A DNA stretch of 64,000 nt from Phymatolithon calcareum (GCA_977006965.1 OZ345380.1:1488001-1552000); one strand, 5' to 3'; positions 31,078 to 43,478 are shown, numbered from the stretch's first letter. A program made the numbers and translations. Notes: a model not told the origin generated them from the sequence alone.

Positions 31078-34046
31078 TTGAAACGAAACGAAATCCATTC
31101 GCCCTTCCGCGCCAAGCACTGCCTGGAGCACAGAGCAATGCTTGAACTATGGGAAGCATGCGGAGAAACATTTCAGAATGTAGTTGTGCTGGGGAGACAC
31201 AGGAGACGATCACACCGGGCTCAACGGCATGGTTTAGATTCTGGTCACGGTAATTCAACCCATGTTGGTGAATCTTCCAGTGCGATCGTCGAAGATTGGA
31301 GCTTTTCAATCCTTCCCTGGGAAGATTTAGATCCCGAAACCTTTCCCAGCGTACCGGCCGATTTGTTTGTAGCCCCACAGCTACCCGGCAGTATTTCCGA
31401 TATGGTCTATGAGTCCTACGCAGAGTTTGACGACACTGCTGATGCAGCATTTCAAAATCTAGAAGAAATGGCACCACCTCTCGCCAATCTGTGTCACAGG
31501 GCGAAGATTCTGTTCCAATTTTGCCGCGACGAGAAGTGCACAAGCGGAGAAGTGGGATCCCACTACGAGCTTGAAGTTAAATCGCCTGAGTGCGAATGTC
31601 GAAATGATTTCCTACTGCAGTTCCCATCCACGCGATCATTTTTGGAGTATGTACACTCAGTGTGAAAAACAATACAGGTGTCTTTCGGGTCGTATTGACT
31701 ATATCAAGTCTGAGGTTTGTGCTGCTCGTGGAGTTGACGCTGGGGTTCGTTCATTTTTCCCTGTGGAGAGATCTGGAGAGCGCATCTATTCGGATGCGTT
31801 GAACTCAAACTCTATAAAAGCATACGAGCAAACAAGCGCATTGCTTCCAGTTGTTTCTTTTGATTTGAATGCAGATGGAGCGTCACTTTCTAAGTCAGGA
31901 GCCCAAAGTGCTAACAACCTTCGCGTCAGACTGGTAAATGTGAAGGGTCGCTCTGAAAAATGGCATGAAATAGGAATTACCCCCTCTTTAAAGAAGGGCC
32001 GGGCCGCTTGCACAAGTCCTAGGATTTCGAAGTCTCGAGCAGAGCTCTTCCAACTTTTTTATTCCTAGTCTTAAAAGATGTTCTGAATGCTTCACGGGAC
32101 GGAGTGATGATATCGGGAAGGCTTTTTATAGTCCGCATTAACACAGTTGTTGCCGATCAAGCCCGAGAGCGGGCATTTCTGTCTAAAGCTCAATGGAAGT
32201 TTTATGGATTGTACCGAATACATGATGCCTTCTCGAGATTTCAATTACAATGAGAGCTCTGACGAGGATACCGACGATGAACGTTCCACTGACCTCCCAA
32301 TTGGTGTTGTGTTTAACAACATCTATCATCAACAGACTTCGCGATCTGTTGCAGCTCCGCAACATGAAGTTACTGGTACAGTATGGCGGCAACTTGTTGC
32401 TTCTAAATCAAAGAGTTCGTCGAACGCTGCAGCGGAAAACAGCGAAAATGCATCAAATTTTCCTGAACGCAACAAACAACTTGCAGCAAAATGCAAGCAG
32501 TACCTCAAACTGGTCAGTGCGTTAGAGCTTCCACTATGCTTTGCTGCGAAGTACGGATTGGGAACTCAGCCCATTTCAACTATATACGTGCAATGGTTTT
32601 GACAGATTGCATGTTGTAGACCTTGGGATTGAGCGAAAGCTTCCCGATTTGGCGTTCAGGCTGTTCAATGAACCTTTTTATAACAAAGACATTGTTATGA
32701 AATCGTCACTCGTCAGAATCGCTAATGACCGATTTGTTGATCTTTCTCTAATTTTATCACTTAACGTAAGGCCGTTTAGGCAGAGTTCGAATGAGATGCA
32801 TGCTAATCTCACTGGAACGGAGCGGAGGGAAATGACGCCATTCTTTTGGATTGCTTTCATGGGCTTAAAACCGGGAACGAAGCCAGACGATGACACGCTC
32901 GTGCAATCTGCTTTGGCCCTGAACCACGTTCAAAGCATGTTGAGGGGAACTAACGCGAGCATGGACACCGGCATTCGCAGCTTAAGAGAGATTGAAGAAC
33001 TCCAGGAATCATGATTCACCGCGGGACTATACATGTCGAAAGCGCTTGGGGATCCGATTGATACTAAGCTGCATTGCTTGATGCGATATGTCGGATTTCA
33101 TTTAGAAAAACTTGTATCTGCTCGGCGCGGAGAAAGCGATGCAAACGAGGCACAGCATCGGACGACAAAGGACAGCTACAATTCCACAAAAAGGAAATTG
33201 GAACAAATTGGAAAGCAACTTTTGGTCGTGCGAACAATTGCTGACGGATCACATGAATCCGCCTTCGACGAGCACGACTTTCATGAAGATTATTTGGTTA
33301 GCATTCTTGAGAGTTCGAATCCCATTCCACGCGAGGAACATCGCAAAACGCGGTACTTTGGACCGCTAATGACTCACATCCAAATTGCTGAACAAGAGGA
33401 ATCGGCCAGAGACTTGGAAGTATTAGTTTCCAGAGTGAGTTTAGAGGATGTGTCGGAAATGGTTCTCCGGAGAGTTCATGATATTACACATCACCATATG
33501 TGGAAAAGGAAGAATTACATCAAGTTTAACGCGATTTTCCATGATTGACGCCCATCGAAAGCAACGAAGAAGCCTTTGAGCGGGCAGATGTACGGCAAAT
33601 CTCATACGCGGGCAAAAATATTAACGGATCTGGTTCTCGCTTTGACGCTGTAGAGTACAGACATGAAATATGCATTCGAAAAGGCATAATTCACTTGATT
33701 GTGGATGGACATCTTCTAGACGGTGGAGTTGCAAAGATTGCGGTCATTCGTCGCCTTCGAGCTGTTGATCCTCATCCAGATAACCGAAGAGTTGTAGAAG
33801 AGTTCAAGCACTCTCCCTACGGGTATGCCTTGCATTCTGGCGCAGAAGGCGATGTTATTTTGGATTGTGTATGCCAACGATCACTACGTCGCATGCTGGT
33901 CATTGTTCCAGATATGTACGACTTTTCCGAGCGCCATTCCATATAAGCAGAATGAATGGTGTTACAAAAGTCTAGAAGAAAGACAAAATGTGAAGTTCTT
34001 TGACGTTAGCGGCGCGCAGGTCACTTCTATTCCAGGAACGCATTGT
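31078..34046 (+). pseudogene. Decayed DNA transposase, tnp2/KDZ-like (Plavaka-type)
   Basis: The frames change several times but the order of blocks fits large eukaryotic transposases of the tnp2/KDZ type. There is FDLNADGASLSKSGAQSANN (near 31860), like the D-G-x-x-L-x-K-S block. DRLHVVDLGIERKLPDL (near 32600) resembles the H-x-x-x-L-G helix. TGTERREMTPFFWIAFMGL (near 32815) is followed by a Leu/His-rich stretch and ANEAQHRTTKDSYNSTKRK (near 33135), like the E-x-x-H-x-x-x-K-x-x-Y-x-x-T block. Two later frames (33545-34046) may be the C-terminus. Stops and frameshifts between 32040 and 32150 and at 33012 disable it. Terminal repeats were not located. The family call rests on motif order only. 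Confidence 0.45.
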
Positions 34047-34049
34047 TGA

Positions 34050-35509
34050 AACAAATTCCATTTATAAGACAGAGGCGAGCAAGAAAATGTTAAGGCGCTC
34101 AAATACCTTCGCCGTAAATTCACACACGCTCTCAGTCTCCTCATCTAATGTAAGTCCGAGAAGAGTACCCCCACACAGCTCAAGCGTAAACGAATTGCAG
34201 CCCAACAAAGTTCCCCTAGAACAAACGTTCTTCGCATCCTCGCACGCGACGTTTACATCCTATCCGCCCGCGAGCCTGTCAGCGCCAACAGCCTCTGAGA
34301 ATAACTGCAGACCGCGGACGAAAGCGGCATGATCCGCATGGTGTGCATTCTTGAGATCAACTTGAAAAAATTCTGGATCAGTGTGTCGCCAGCAAGAAGG
34401 ACAATGTACATTCGAAACATCTTGGAATTGTGGAGAATTATCGTCGTGCATTGACCGCATGACATGGCGCCTTGCAAATAGCTCGTGCGTAGCAATGACT
34501 CGCATTTACCCGAAACGTTTGATGCTGCCTTCAGCGAGTAGCTCATTTCCTCAAGGAGAGGCAAGCCTAGAAAATGCACAAAGTAGAGTAGCATTGAACG
34601 CAAATAGTTAAATCTTCGGCGATTAAAGTACGGTTGCGTACGTAACGGCGGTGGCGACGCTGAGGAACTAACATGGTGATGCGCTTCAATTCTTTGCGCC
34701 CTGTCATGGAAATATGAATATCTGGATTTTCGCCGCGGCGTTGCCGGACGCCGGGTTGAGCCCGCAAGCTCTGCAGTCGTCAGATGTGCGAGATAGGTCC
34801 GGTAACGTGCTGGGCGCTTTAGATGAGCACAGCAATTTTAGTGCCAGGGTATGATCGACGGACTTTTTCTTTGAAGAAGCAATTCTCTGAACTTCATTGC
34901 TCTCTTCGCCTCGCACGAGCTGCAACTTTTATTTAAATTTTTTGCTCTTCGCGAAGTGTCGTGAAAGACAAGAAATTTCAACCCCGTTGTTTAGAGTCTT
35001 CCTGGGCCATGCAGGGGCGGCTCTCATGTCTAAACCTCTCCTCTGAAAGAGACAAATGAATGCGCGCCATGTAGCATGTACAGCAGAATTGCAGGCCAGC
35101 CCGAGCCAGTGGCACGCCGTGCCGCGGGGCACTAGGAACGGTGCCCAGTGCCAATGTCACGGAGGTGCGCTGCGGTGGAAAGACCACTGTGTTCCCGACG
35201 ATGCGTGCCTGGATAATTGGCACGCTTGCCGATAGCCGCATTGGTCGTTACGAGTGGCTGTTGCATACATAAAATCTGGTTTGGACTGCACCTAAACTCT
35301 ATGATACTTGCAATACTGGGCATACGATTGGCTAGATATGTAATCCATGACAAACTAACTCTACTGTAGCGTACAGTTTTATTTTCGAAATTATTGCAAC
35401 GAGGCTTCGTTTGTCTATCTGATAATCAGTCAATCCTGTATGCCCAATTTCTTCTATCAATCAAAATCACATCCTTTGCCCCATGAATCGAGCTTTCCTT
35501 ATCTCCCAG
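34050..35509. other. Flank of the decayed transposon, no gene recognised
   Basis: Plus-strand frames around 34200-34600 look like shifted coding remnants (for example MVCILEINLKKFWISVSPAR), perhaps the tail of the same transposon. From about 34.9 to 35.5 kb I see nothing. Confidence 0.4.
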
Positions 35510-35848
35510 CCATGGATGTTGAATCACCATTCTAAACGCCTCCACTGCGAAGTTTATTACTGGAAAAATGATGCTTCAGGTTGTCCCGCTTGCCTCATGC
35601 AGGATCATCTTGATCGGCGAAGCTATCATAGCCCTGATTCGCTCATTCGCAGAATCTGCGCTATGATCCCGACCCACGGCATTGGCTCTCCCCGCATGAC
35701 GCGCAACGTCCAAGAAAGTCCTGCACGTAAATTCAAAATGTAGTTCTAGCAGTAACACAGCGTTGCAATGCAAGTTCGCTCTCGCATCTTCCGTCGAGGA
35801 GATTGCTCGGTGATCTTTGTTTCTTTCTGAGGGCACTTGAACCCAGTC
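35510..35848 (+). promoter_or_regulatory. Conserved 5' flank of oxygenase copy 2
   Basis: Matches 13795-14134 and the inverted 56761-57130 with small insertions and deletions. It carries the presumed promoter and leader. Confidence 0.4.
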
Positions 35849-37646
35849 ATGACGACCGCAGCATTCGTCTCCGTTGCGCCACTGGGTTCTCAATCTCGAG
35901 CAACACATTTGCTTTCCTCCTTGCGGCTTCACATCCCTGTCACATCTCACCGCCAAGCGGGGCGTCGGAGAGCCTTCTACAGTCCATCAATGAATGTCTC
36001 TCCGTTTCCAAACGTTGAAGCCACCGCAATCCCAGTGTCAGCGCCTTTTGACTGGACAAATAGATGGTATGCCATCTTATGGGAGGAGGACTTCGATTCC
36101 TCGAAACCGTACGCATTCACCCTCTGGGATCGCCCTCTGGTTATGTTTCGCGACTCTTCCACAGGCCGTTTTACTGTCTTCGATGACCGCTGTCCGCACC
36201 GAGCCGCACCCCTATCCGAAGGACGCGTCTACATTCGCCCGACAGGTGACACCGTCCTGGAATGTGGGTACCACGGCTGGACATACGGCTGCACAGGGGC
36301 TTGCGTCCGGATTCCACAGACAGAAGTGCCGGGGAAGGACGTGCCGATTCCGCAGGCCGCTAATATGCCGAGAGTTTATGAGACACTTGTTCGCATCGGA
36401 ATCGTATTCGTGTGGTTTGGGGAGGACAAGGCTGATGAGGGGAGGTTGAGGCTGCCCGAGTGGTTGGAGAGGGGATATGGGACCAAAGACGTTTTTGTCA
36501 CGCGAAATCTGACGAGGATACTCCCGTACGACTTTTTGACGTTCCATGAAAGTAAGCATTGCTCTTCAGCTTAAGGCGGAATTATTTTAGGAGTGTAATC
36601 TGACGATCTTTTGCGAGGTGTTTTATGTGATGTTATGGTGCTCTTTCTCAGAGTGCGTTGGCTGACTGTTTCCGCGATTGACTTGGTGCATTTTACTTCC
36701 CGACGACCACTGACCATCTAAGTGTTCTTTTTTCTTCATCTCGCGAAGTGTCGTTGATTTCGCACACGTTCCCTTCAGTCATCACGGCGCGGGCCAGAGT
36801 GACCGCAACAAAATCAATGCGAATGGATTCGAACGTCCGGAACCTGGTCAGGATGGTGCATTTTCCGTTAGGTTTCGCCACATTAAACCTGGTTTTTTGC
36901 GAAGCGTGAACTATATCCCTCCGAGTTATGTATATTACGCCTTTGATGCGGGTGCGGAAGGTGACGACCGGCAGTTCTTGCTGTTCACGATGGCCTCCCC
37001 TGCCGGCCGCGGCAAGACGAGGGCGTTGACGTTTATCGTCGCGCTCAACTTGCCGTTACTAATCCGATTGAAGATGAAAGTCTCGCAGCGCTGGTGGTCG
37101 CACACGCGGACAAATGTGATATTGGATTCGGACGCAGGACATCTGCGAGGGCAGGAGAGACTAATGCAGGTTGAAGAGAATGATGGATTCGGGGGCGCAT
37201 GGAAACGAGGGGGCTACTTTTGCGCGAACGGACTGTGGGATAGGCCTGTCGTTTATCTTCGCGAGTGGATTGATGCCAATGCCATAAGTATGCCGTGGAC
37301 GACGAAGCCGCTAGTGCCGACTGTAGGCGAAACGCTACAAAGGGAAGAAATCATAGACAGGTTCACTTCCCACACGCGGGATTGCAAAAGTTGCATGGGC
37401 GCGTTGCGTACGATGCGGGTGATACGGATTGTTTGCGCTGTGGTTATTTTGATGGGGGCATTTACTGCCATTTCTTCAGCGGTTGCGAGTGTTGCGGTAG
37501 GAAGAGCTGTACCCGCTGTATGGAAGATAGGCACAGGGGCTGGTGTGATTACTGTGTTGGCTTTGGTAGTGTTTACAGTTTGCTCGAGGTGGATCCCGCT
37601 GCTCTTGTACACGAATATCGGCCATGAGCTTGCGACGGCGGATTAG
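35849..37646 (+). CDS. Rieske oxygenase, PAO/TIC55 group, copy 2
   Basis: Exon 1 is 35849-36551 (703 nt) and exon 2 is 36749-37646 (898 nt), the same lengths as the other copies, with a 197-bp intron. It keeps the Rieske ligands (CPHRAAPLSEGR ... CGYHGW), the iron site (here VVDFAHVPFSHH), the CKSC motif and both C-terminal hydrophobic segments. No stop or frameshift is seen in either exon. Exon 1 and the last ~480 bp are almost identical to copy 1. The 5' part of exon 2 (about 36880-37130) is clearly more divergent, for example LTFIVALNLPLLIRLKMK against LTFFVSLKLPILSLLKLK. The intron ends GAAG rather than ACAG but the one-base frame problem is the same. Confidence 0.8.
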
Positions 37647-37799
37647 GATGAGTCATGAGTTGGGACGTGTCATCGGCTCGGATAAAAAATCATTATCAAG
37701 CTCTTGGGATAACATTGTTACAGGAACTTGAAGTTTTGCCGAGTAAAGAGTAATACAGTCCGTGAGGAAGCTATTAGAATGACAGAATCAGTGAGTGAG

Positions 37800-38439
37800 C
37801 ATTGATTTCTTCACGAAAGTAGCATGCTTGAAGAGTGGAGCGCGCCAAAAAGGGAAGCTTGTTCTCGCTCAATCAAAGCTATTGTCTCCTTCAAGGCCTT
37901 TCTTGTCACATCACGGAACCTACAACCATGGGCTAATAGAGATTGGATATGCTTCTTAATGATAGCTATTGTACCTCCTGTACTGTGCATTAGTAGAAAA
38001 CACAACGCCTTGACCATTTTGTCCAAACCAAGAGAAGAGCGAAACTTCAAAGAGTTACTGAGGCAAGTCGGAATATGGCCGCAATGGTGCAAAAAGTACA
38101 GTTTGGAGCTCTTCAAACATATACAGGTAATGAAATCCCCAGGTCAACTCCGACAAATACTGTTTGCAAAAGACGATGGCCCGCTCTAAACAAGAGGAAA
38201 GAGAAAAATACCGTTCGACAAGCCAGACGCTATCCTGGCTATCCTCAGGTCTTCTAAGGTGCTCATCCCAGCTGGCTATAAAATACGCTTGTGGTAGGTT
38301 CCCTTAAGGGAGCACGATGCTAATTTTCGCGCCCACTGCATTTCCCTTCCTGTTTGCTGTCCCATTCCCAGACATGACAGCAAGGCGGAGTCTGTAAGGG
38401 GTTCAGTAAGCGCTTTTGTCTTTCGCATCTGTACGCCAC
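37800..38439 (+). mobile_element. LINE-C-like 3' fragment downstream of oxygenase copy 2
   Basis: The least interrupted of the three fragments, because no hAT is inserted. It reads ILSKPREERNFKELLRQVG, KKYSLELFKHIQVMKSPGQL, then in the next frame IPFDKPDAILAILRSSKVL. The block order follows LINE-C near 48460-48680. At 38440 it switches abruptly to repeat R1. Confidence 0.55.
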
Positions 38440-39432
38440 TGTCGCGAAATTTCAGTTTCGTGCTTATTATTGAGACCGGCTAGGGGTACTCGCAATGAGC
38501 AATTTAGGAGTCGGTATGTCCTAGTCGAGGTCTAAGGTCAATGACCTTATCCCTCGGTATCGTTGTGAAGAAAAGTTAGATGGTTGTTTTCTTACTTGCT
38601 TGCCGAACTCCATCGACGGATGAGTTCGGCCGCTTTTATAGTGTTCTGCGAAGAGCAGAAGGAAATCATAATATCGTCTATGCCAGGGAATGGGAGCAAT
38701 ATACTGCATATTTATTGGGACTCGTTATGAAAGTGCAATTGCTACTGCAATAACTCTCGCGCCACCAATTGCTACTGCAATAACTAGAGCGAGAGTGTAT
38801 CGATGCGTGGTACGTGCTCGTCCGCAGGATACTGCTACAATGCGTACCCAGAACATATGCTTCTCTCCTTGGCGATATCCCAAACCAAAGTATCGAATCG
38901 TCCATAAAAGACGCTTCCGACCGCAGCAAGTGGAGTCGCATGAAGCCTTCTAGACGCGCTAGCCCCTTAGGGGAATATAGAAATCATCATCATCATCATC
39001 ATGCGTGGTACGTTCGTCACCAGATCTTATTCACATATGCTGGCCAATACGTACTGCAATTGGAAAGGAAAGTGCAATTTACGGAAATAGCAGTATATTG
39101 CCGTAAATTGCAATAGCAGTATACTGCTCCCATTCCCTGGTCTATGCTTGCGTGGTGCTCCAATTCCGTACCCTACAATTGGTATTTCTAAGATTGGATT
39201 TTGCGCGCAAGTGGTAAATTCGGTGAAATAAGGAAATGCACGTAAGAAAACGTATGCCCGCCTTGCGAATCACTTGGATGCAGTTTCGTGTAACTATAGG
39301 AAAGCGCTCGTGTTGCGGAGTCAATGGCTTCCTTTTTGCTTCTGAATTTCACTTCGATGATTACCAGCATTCATCCTGTTTCCTCTTCAAGTCTTCTCGA
39401 TTGTCATCTCATTTCTTTATCGATTTGCGACA
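38440..39432 (-). repeat. Repeat R1, copy 2, interrupted by a MITE
   Basis: Matches 9499-10063 in two pieces, 38440-38682 and 39141-39432. The interruption is exactly the MITE at 38683-39140 plus its target duplication. Confidence 0.7.
38683..39140. mobile_element. 458-bp MITE with 6-bp target duplication
   Basis: Ends are CCAGGGAATGGGAGCAATAT and its near-complement (read inward from the right end, CCAGGGAATGGGAGCAGTAT). TCTATG flanks both sides (38677-38682 and 39141-39146). R1 copy 1 near 9768 shows the site once (CCTATG), giving a natural empty site. Inside are GCAATTGCTACTGCAATAAC-type repeats and a segment resembling the LINE-A 3' end (TAGCCCC-TTA-GGGGAA followed by an ATC repeat at about 38983-39001). 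No transposase is encoded; the superfamily is undecided. Confidence 0.8.
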
Positions 39433-39822
39433 GCCACGAACCATGTACCATGATGGTACATGCACCACGCCTGTGAGTCCCTTCGACCATGCAGAGTTCG
39501 AGCTCTTCCCACCCTTCTTGACCGCAACCGCGTCGCCACGCAAGCCAGTTCGGTGACAATCGCGCTCAAGTTTCCCTTTTCCCTTTTCGTGCGTCCGTTT
39601 CAAGGTCGACGGTCCAGCCAAGGTCGCCGTATCAAGGACGAAGCCGGCGTCCGTCCGCATCAAGATGATTGCAACGTCGGCGATACTATCGCCGAACTTA
39701 TCCATCCTCACCAAGGCGAAGGCTCGCGCTCGCGTCTGACCTAGAAGACCGCTGGAGTTCCGGCAAGGCTGTCGAGTGTTCTTCAGCGGACCATCGGCTC
39801 TTCTTCTGGAGAGTAGTTCCAC
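39409..39822 (-). repeat. Repeat R2, copy 2, with conserved minus-strand ORF
   Basis: The minus-strand frame keeps MDKFGDSIADVAIILMRTDA, GFVLDTATLAGPSTLKRTHE and a downstream KKGGKSSNSAWSKGLTG stretch, closely similar to 20587-21003. See copy 1 for possible meaning. Confidence 0.5.
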
Positions 39823-39846
39823 CGTCCTCTCCTACTCCAACGTTCT

Positions 39847-40925
39847 TTTTCCTTTCTTTCTTTCTTTATTGCAGAAAGATCGGTCACACGGAGGGCGAGC
39901 GCCAGAAGTTGTTCTGCAACAGCTTCTCATTGTTCAGAAAGTTTAGTATCTCTAGGGGTCTCTGACGGCATAGCTCCTCAATGGTTTTTGTCCCAACTCG
40001 ACCAATAAACTTACGTCTGGAGACAGAACTTCTACTACAACGTAAAATCAGGTTTTCTGTAGTTTCTTTGCAACCAGAATTGCAGGCCTTGCACACTGGA
40101 TCGTACGAAATTGTGTCCCTGTTGCATCCGTGTCTAAAGATGGCCACCATAGGGGTGCACTCCACAATCAGTTGGTGTAAGATCACCTCTGCTCGTCTAT
40201 GTGATATGGGTAGCTCTTCGGGCAGTGTCAGAATGACGACAGACTCGATTTTAGCGGATGTTTTGATGATTAATCTCGTTGCTTCGAGTGTGAGAGGAAC
40301 CTTCTATTTGTCCAACAGGTTTGATTCGGAAATACCTCTTCTTGGTAATTTCGTCGGCAGCATCATTTCGTGGAATTCCGCAGTGACTTGGCATCCAAAT
40401 GCATTCAACGAAAATCTCCCTTGACATCAATTGTTCCATAAGATCCCAAAGCGTTCTTTTTCCGATCTGTTCGTTTCGCTGTTCTTCATCGCGTGTCACT
40501 ACGACCCGTGCGCTGCTATCGTAGAGAATGGTCCAACGCCACACGCGTAGTCTCGTATGTGTGCTTGGTCTCCGTGTGTACCAGTTTTCCCGTAAGGTTG
40601 TGAAGTGTACTCCGAGGGCGGCGCGGCTTTCTATACGGTACAAAGCCGAAGTCTACTTTCATTTGCACCTCAATGAGCTTTCCTGGCCATACAAGGCGTA
40701 TCCTCGCGCTATAGATTGATCACCACGACCGCTTGTCTTCCTGCAAGGCTATGGACTGTGCTCCGGGGGTTGTCTACACGCTTACTTTGTCTGGTATCTG
40801 TTGGTGGTATTGCTGGCTTGTCTTTCTTTCCTCCTCTTTCGGTATAGTCTCACCCGATCTTTTATTTTCTCTCCTGTATTTTTTCTTTCTCACCCATGTG
40901 GCGTCGGGTTCTTTAGAGCCTCACG
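39847..40925 (-). pseudogene. LINE-B 3' end with RNase H domain
   Basis: Reading on the minus strand, an RNase H-like segment has VECIWMPSHCGIPRNDAADE near 40390, matching the W-[VM]-P-S-H-x-G-x-x-G/R-N-x-x-A-D block. Downstream, CKACNSGCKETTENLILRC (near 40090) is the cysteine/histidine-type zinc motif found at the C-terminus of RNase H-bearing LINEs. The copy ends in an (AAAG)n tail at 39852-39870. It is 5' truncated, has a frame break between the two parts and lacks the reverse transcriptase. RNase H places it with I/Tad-type LINEs by established family knowledge. Confidence 0.7.
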
Positions 40926-40933
40926 CTACGCTC

Positions 40934-41295
40934 CAGTCTAGGTAGAAAGCAACCACATTAAATTGGTATTATAGTATATTGCAATATGCAATAGCAATCT
41001 CACTTTGCGCGATTCGTCAATATTGCAGTAAGTATTGGTCAGCTCAAAGTATTGCAACTCGTATTGCATAACGCACTTGTGAGCATTGTGTGCTCCCGGC
41101 TCTGATTCGGGAGTAACGCAGCGTGGTTGTTCGGCTGCACTACTCAAAATCATCATGATGAGTCGACGACGGGCTGTAGCCACTGTATTGCAAAGGGTAT
41201 TCATTTAACCATTTAATTGCAATGCTTATTCCTCGAAGCCCTTGTATAGCAAAACGTATTGCACCCGCGCGATTGATAACAGTACGTATTGGGTA
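40934..41295 (-). repeat. Outer part of the left inverted-repeat arm (hAT-like end)
   Basis: Exact mirror of about 52879-53240 in the right arm (mirror sum 94174). It is rich in GTATTGC/GCAATAC motifs like the subterminal regions of the hAT at 16261. The arm is broken at 41296 by LINE-C and resumes at 49117. Confidence 0.85.
41287..41295. repeat. Left target-site duplication of LINE-C
   Basis: TATTGGGTA, repeated at 49108-49116. The unoccupied site is in the right arm at 52879-52887 as TACCCAATA. Confidence 0.9.
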
Positions 41296-41298
41296 AGA

Positions 41299-41714
41299 TT
41301 CATTTCCAAGTCCTCATTGCCCAAGTAGGAAACCTGAAAATTGGGGTGGTATATATGTCACCTAAATCCACGCGCCAAGAAACAGAAAAGTGTCTTTCGC
41401 TCATAAATAGACATGCAAGAGGCCAGGCCATCATCTGCGGAGACTGGAATGCAAGACATAAATCATGGGATAAGAAATCCAACAGAAGAGGAAACCAAGT
41501 GGCAAAGTGGGCAGAAGAAAAAGGATGGATTCTAAAAACCCACTCGGAACCGACGTTCGAGACCAAGAATTACGCGAGTAATATCGACTTTTTCGGGACA
41601 AAAGGGATAACCACGTCAAACGCAAGCTCTCCGGAAGATATTTGGACAGGAAGCGCACAGCACAAACCGGTGTGCATCCGCCTGTGCAAAAATGCGGTGC
41701 CTTCCATTTACTGA
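41299..41714 (+). pseudogene. LINE-C endonuclease domain, partial
   Basis: An APE-type endonuclease fragment with IGVVYMSPKSTRQETE, the catalytic block ICGDWNARHKSWD and a downstream SNIDFFGTKG. The N-terminal catalytic part is missing because the element is truncated. A stop at 41712 separates it from the reverse-transcriptase frame. Confidence 0.8.
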
Positions 41715-41964
41715 AGGTGTGTGCTCGAGCGACTTATATACCCCTAGATGAGTGAAGCTAACCATGAAGACACGTGTGGTCTCCTATGCTGGGTGTCGGT
41801 TGCTACTAATCGTTATGATCGCCTAACCGACACTATCTTGGTAATGCTGATGATCGTGACTGTTGAGAGACAGTGCGAATACGATACCGAACGTTAGACG
41901 TATCGTATGGCCGAGGAAGCTCTTAACTCACATAGTCGTTATGCGAGAAGAGTAAACGGTAAGT

Positions 41965-43478
41965 TTGCTCGATGAGCTACACCGCCTCAGAAGCCGACAA
42001 GACCAAGAACCCTCCCAATCTAGAAGACCAGTCAGTATGCGAAACTGGAATGATAAGAAGCAAAGGATCTCGAACAAGGAGCAGATGAGAGATCTCATTG
42101 AAGACTTGAAAAATTGCACCTCTGCCGGAAAATTAGAGAGTATCTACAAGAAGATAGTAGAACTCGGAGGGAAGGCACGTCAGGACACAAAAGTCCAAAA
42201 AGTGGCCCGCAGCTACAACAAGGAGCTTCCCGCGATTATAGAAAGCCTCGAAAAGTGCAAAACCTCAAGAGAGTTGCACAAGGCATACAAGAAACTTGTC
42301 AAAACGTGGTGCGAGCCTTGGAGAACAAGGAAGCGTATTCCGGCACGATACAAATCATTCTGGAGCATTGAGCTCGACAAACTGGCCCTGAGACGAAAGA
42401 AACTCTACAGAAGAGCCAGAAGGAGGCAAAGACCTGAAGACTGGGGACTATACCACGAGTGTAAACACCAAGTATGGACAAAGGTAAACAAGCGGAAATA
42501 CGAACAGTATAAAGAGTACATCTCTGAGCTAGAGGAGAAGGACGGACAAACTGCCCTGAAACAGCTAGCCAGGATGAAGAAGAAAATCAGAAGACGAACG
42601 GCAAGAAATAAGATGACCGGAAGACCAATGAACAGTACCGGATTCTCCGCCCACATATCAAAAACATGCCATAGTCCCGAAAAGTGGCAACCTGGGCTAA
42701 GCAAGTTCACATGTCCTAAAGACATGAGGGACACCATTGAAACAGCCATCCGGAGATCGCCAACTGGAAAGGCACCAGGCCTGGACGAAGTTAAGGCAGA
42801 GATGCTGAAAGTCAATGTTTCTCTGAATGCAGACGCGCTTACGGCCTTGTGGAGAGCCTGTGGGAGGTGTGGAGATTTGCCCCTCCACTGACAGAAAGCA
42901 CTCCTCGTCCCAATACACAAGAGCGGGACACACGAGGAACCCGAAAACTATCGCCCAATATCCCTGCTTAGCCAAGCAAGGAAAATCATAGAGACGGCCA
43001 TCGATATCAAGCTGCGCAAGGTATACGACAACCACTGGTACCAACTGGGCTTCCAAAAGGGAAAAAGTACTGAGCTGGCCATTCTAAGGGCCACGGAGCT
43101 GCTGAAAGGAGGCCAGCGATGCGTAGCAGTCCTGGACCTGAAATCGGCATACGACACAGTTCCGAGAAAACACTTAGTGAAACGAATGAGACAAGTGCTG
43201 CCTCCCGAGGTCTGCACCATGGCCGAGGCATTTCTGTCACCCTCGTGGGTTTCAACAATTGGGGATGCCGACAAGAAGTGGTTTTTAGTGGACAGGGGTG
43301 TACCACAGGGGTCCCCACTCAGCCCGAGTCTGTACAACATTTTTATGGATGAGTTCGCCGAGCGTATGAGCGAGGTCCCGAGCACATGGGCGGACGTCCC
43401 CGCTGTCTTATTCGCAGACGACGTTCTTCTGTCAGCGAAATCACCTGTTGCATTGCAAGGCATGCTGGACATAGCTAC
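41965..43478 (+). pseudogene. LINE-C reverse transcriptase, first part
   Basis: A basic linker region is followed by RRSPTGKAPGLDEVKAEML (palm start), PIHKSGTHEEPENYRPISLL, VLDLKSAYDTVPRKHL, RGVPQGSPLSPSLYNIFMD and the catalytic VLFADDVLLSAKS (about 43410). A single TGA at 42889-42891 interrupts an otherwise open frame (PLH-stop-QKALLVPIHK). The Gypsy element enters 25 codons after the catalytic aspartates. Removing that element and one CTAC copy restores the reading frame exactly. Confidence 0.85.
43475..43478. repeat. Left target-site duplication of the Gypsy element
   Basis: CTAC, repeated at 47848-47851 directly after the other LTR. Confidence 0.8.
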
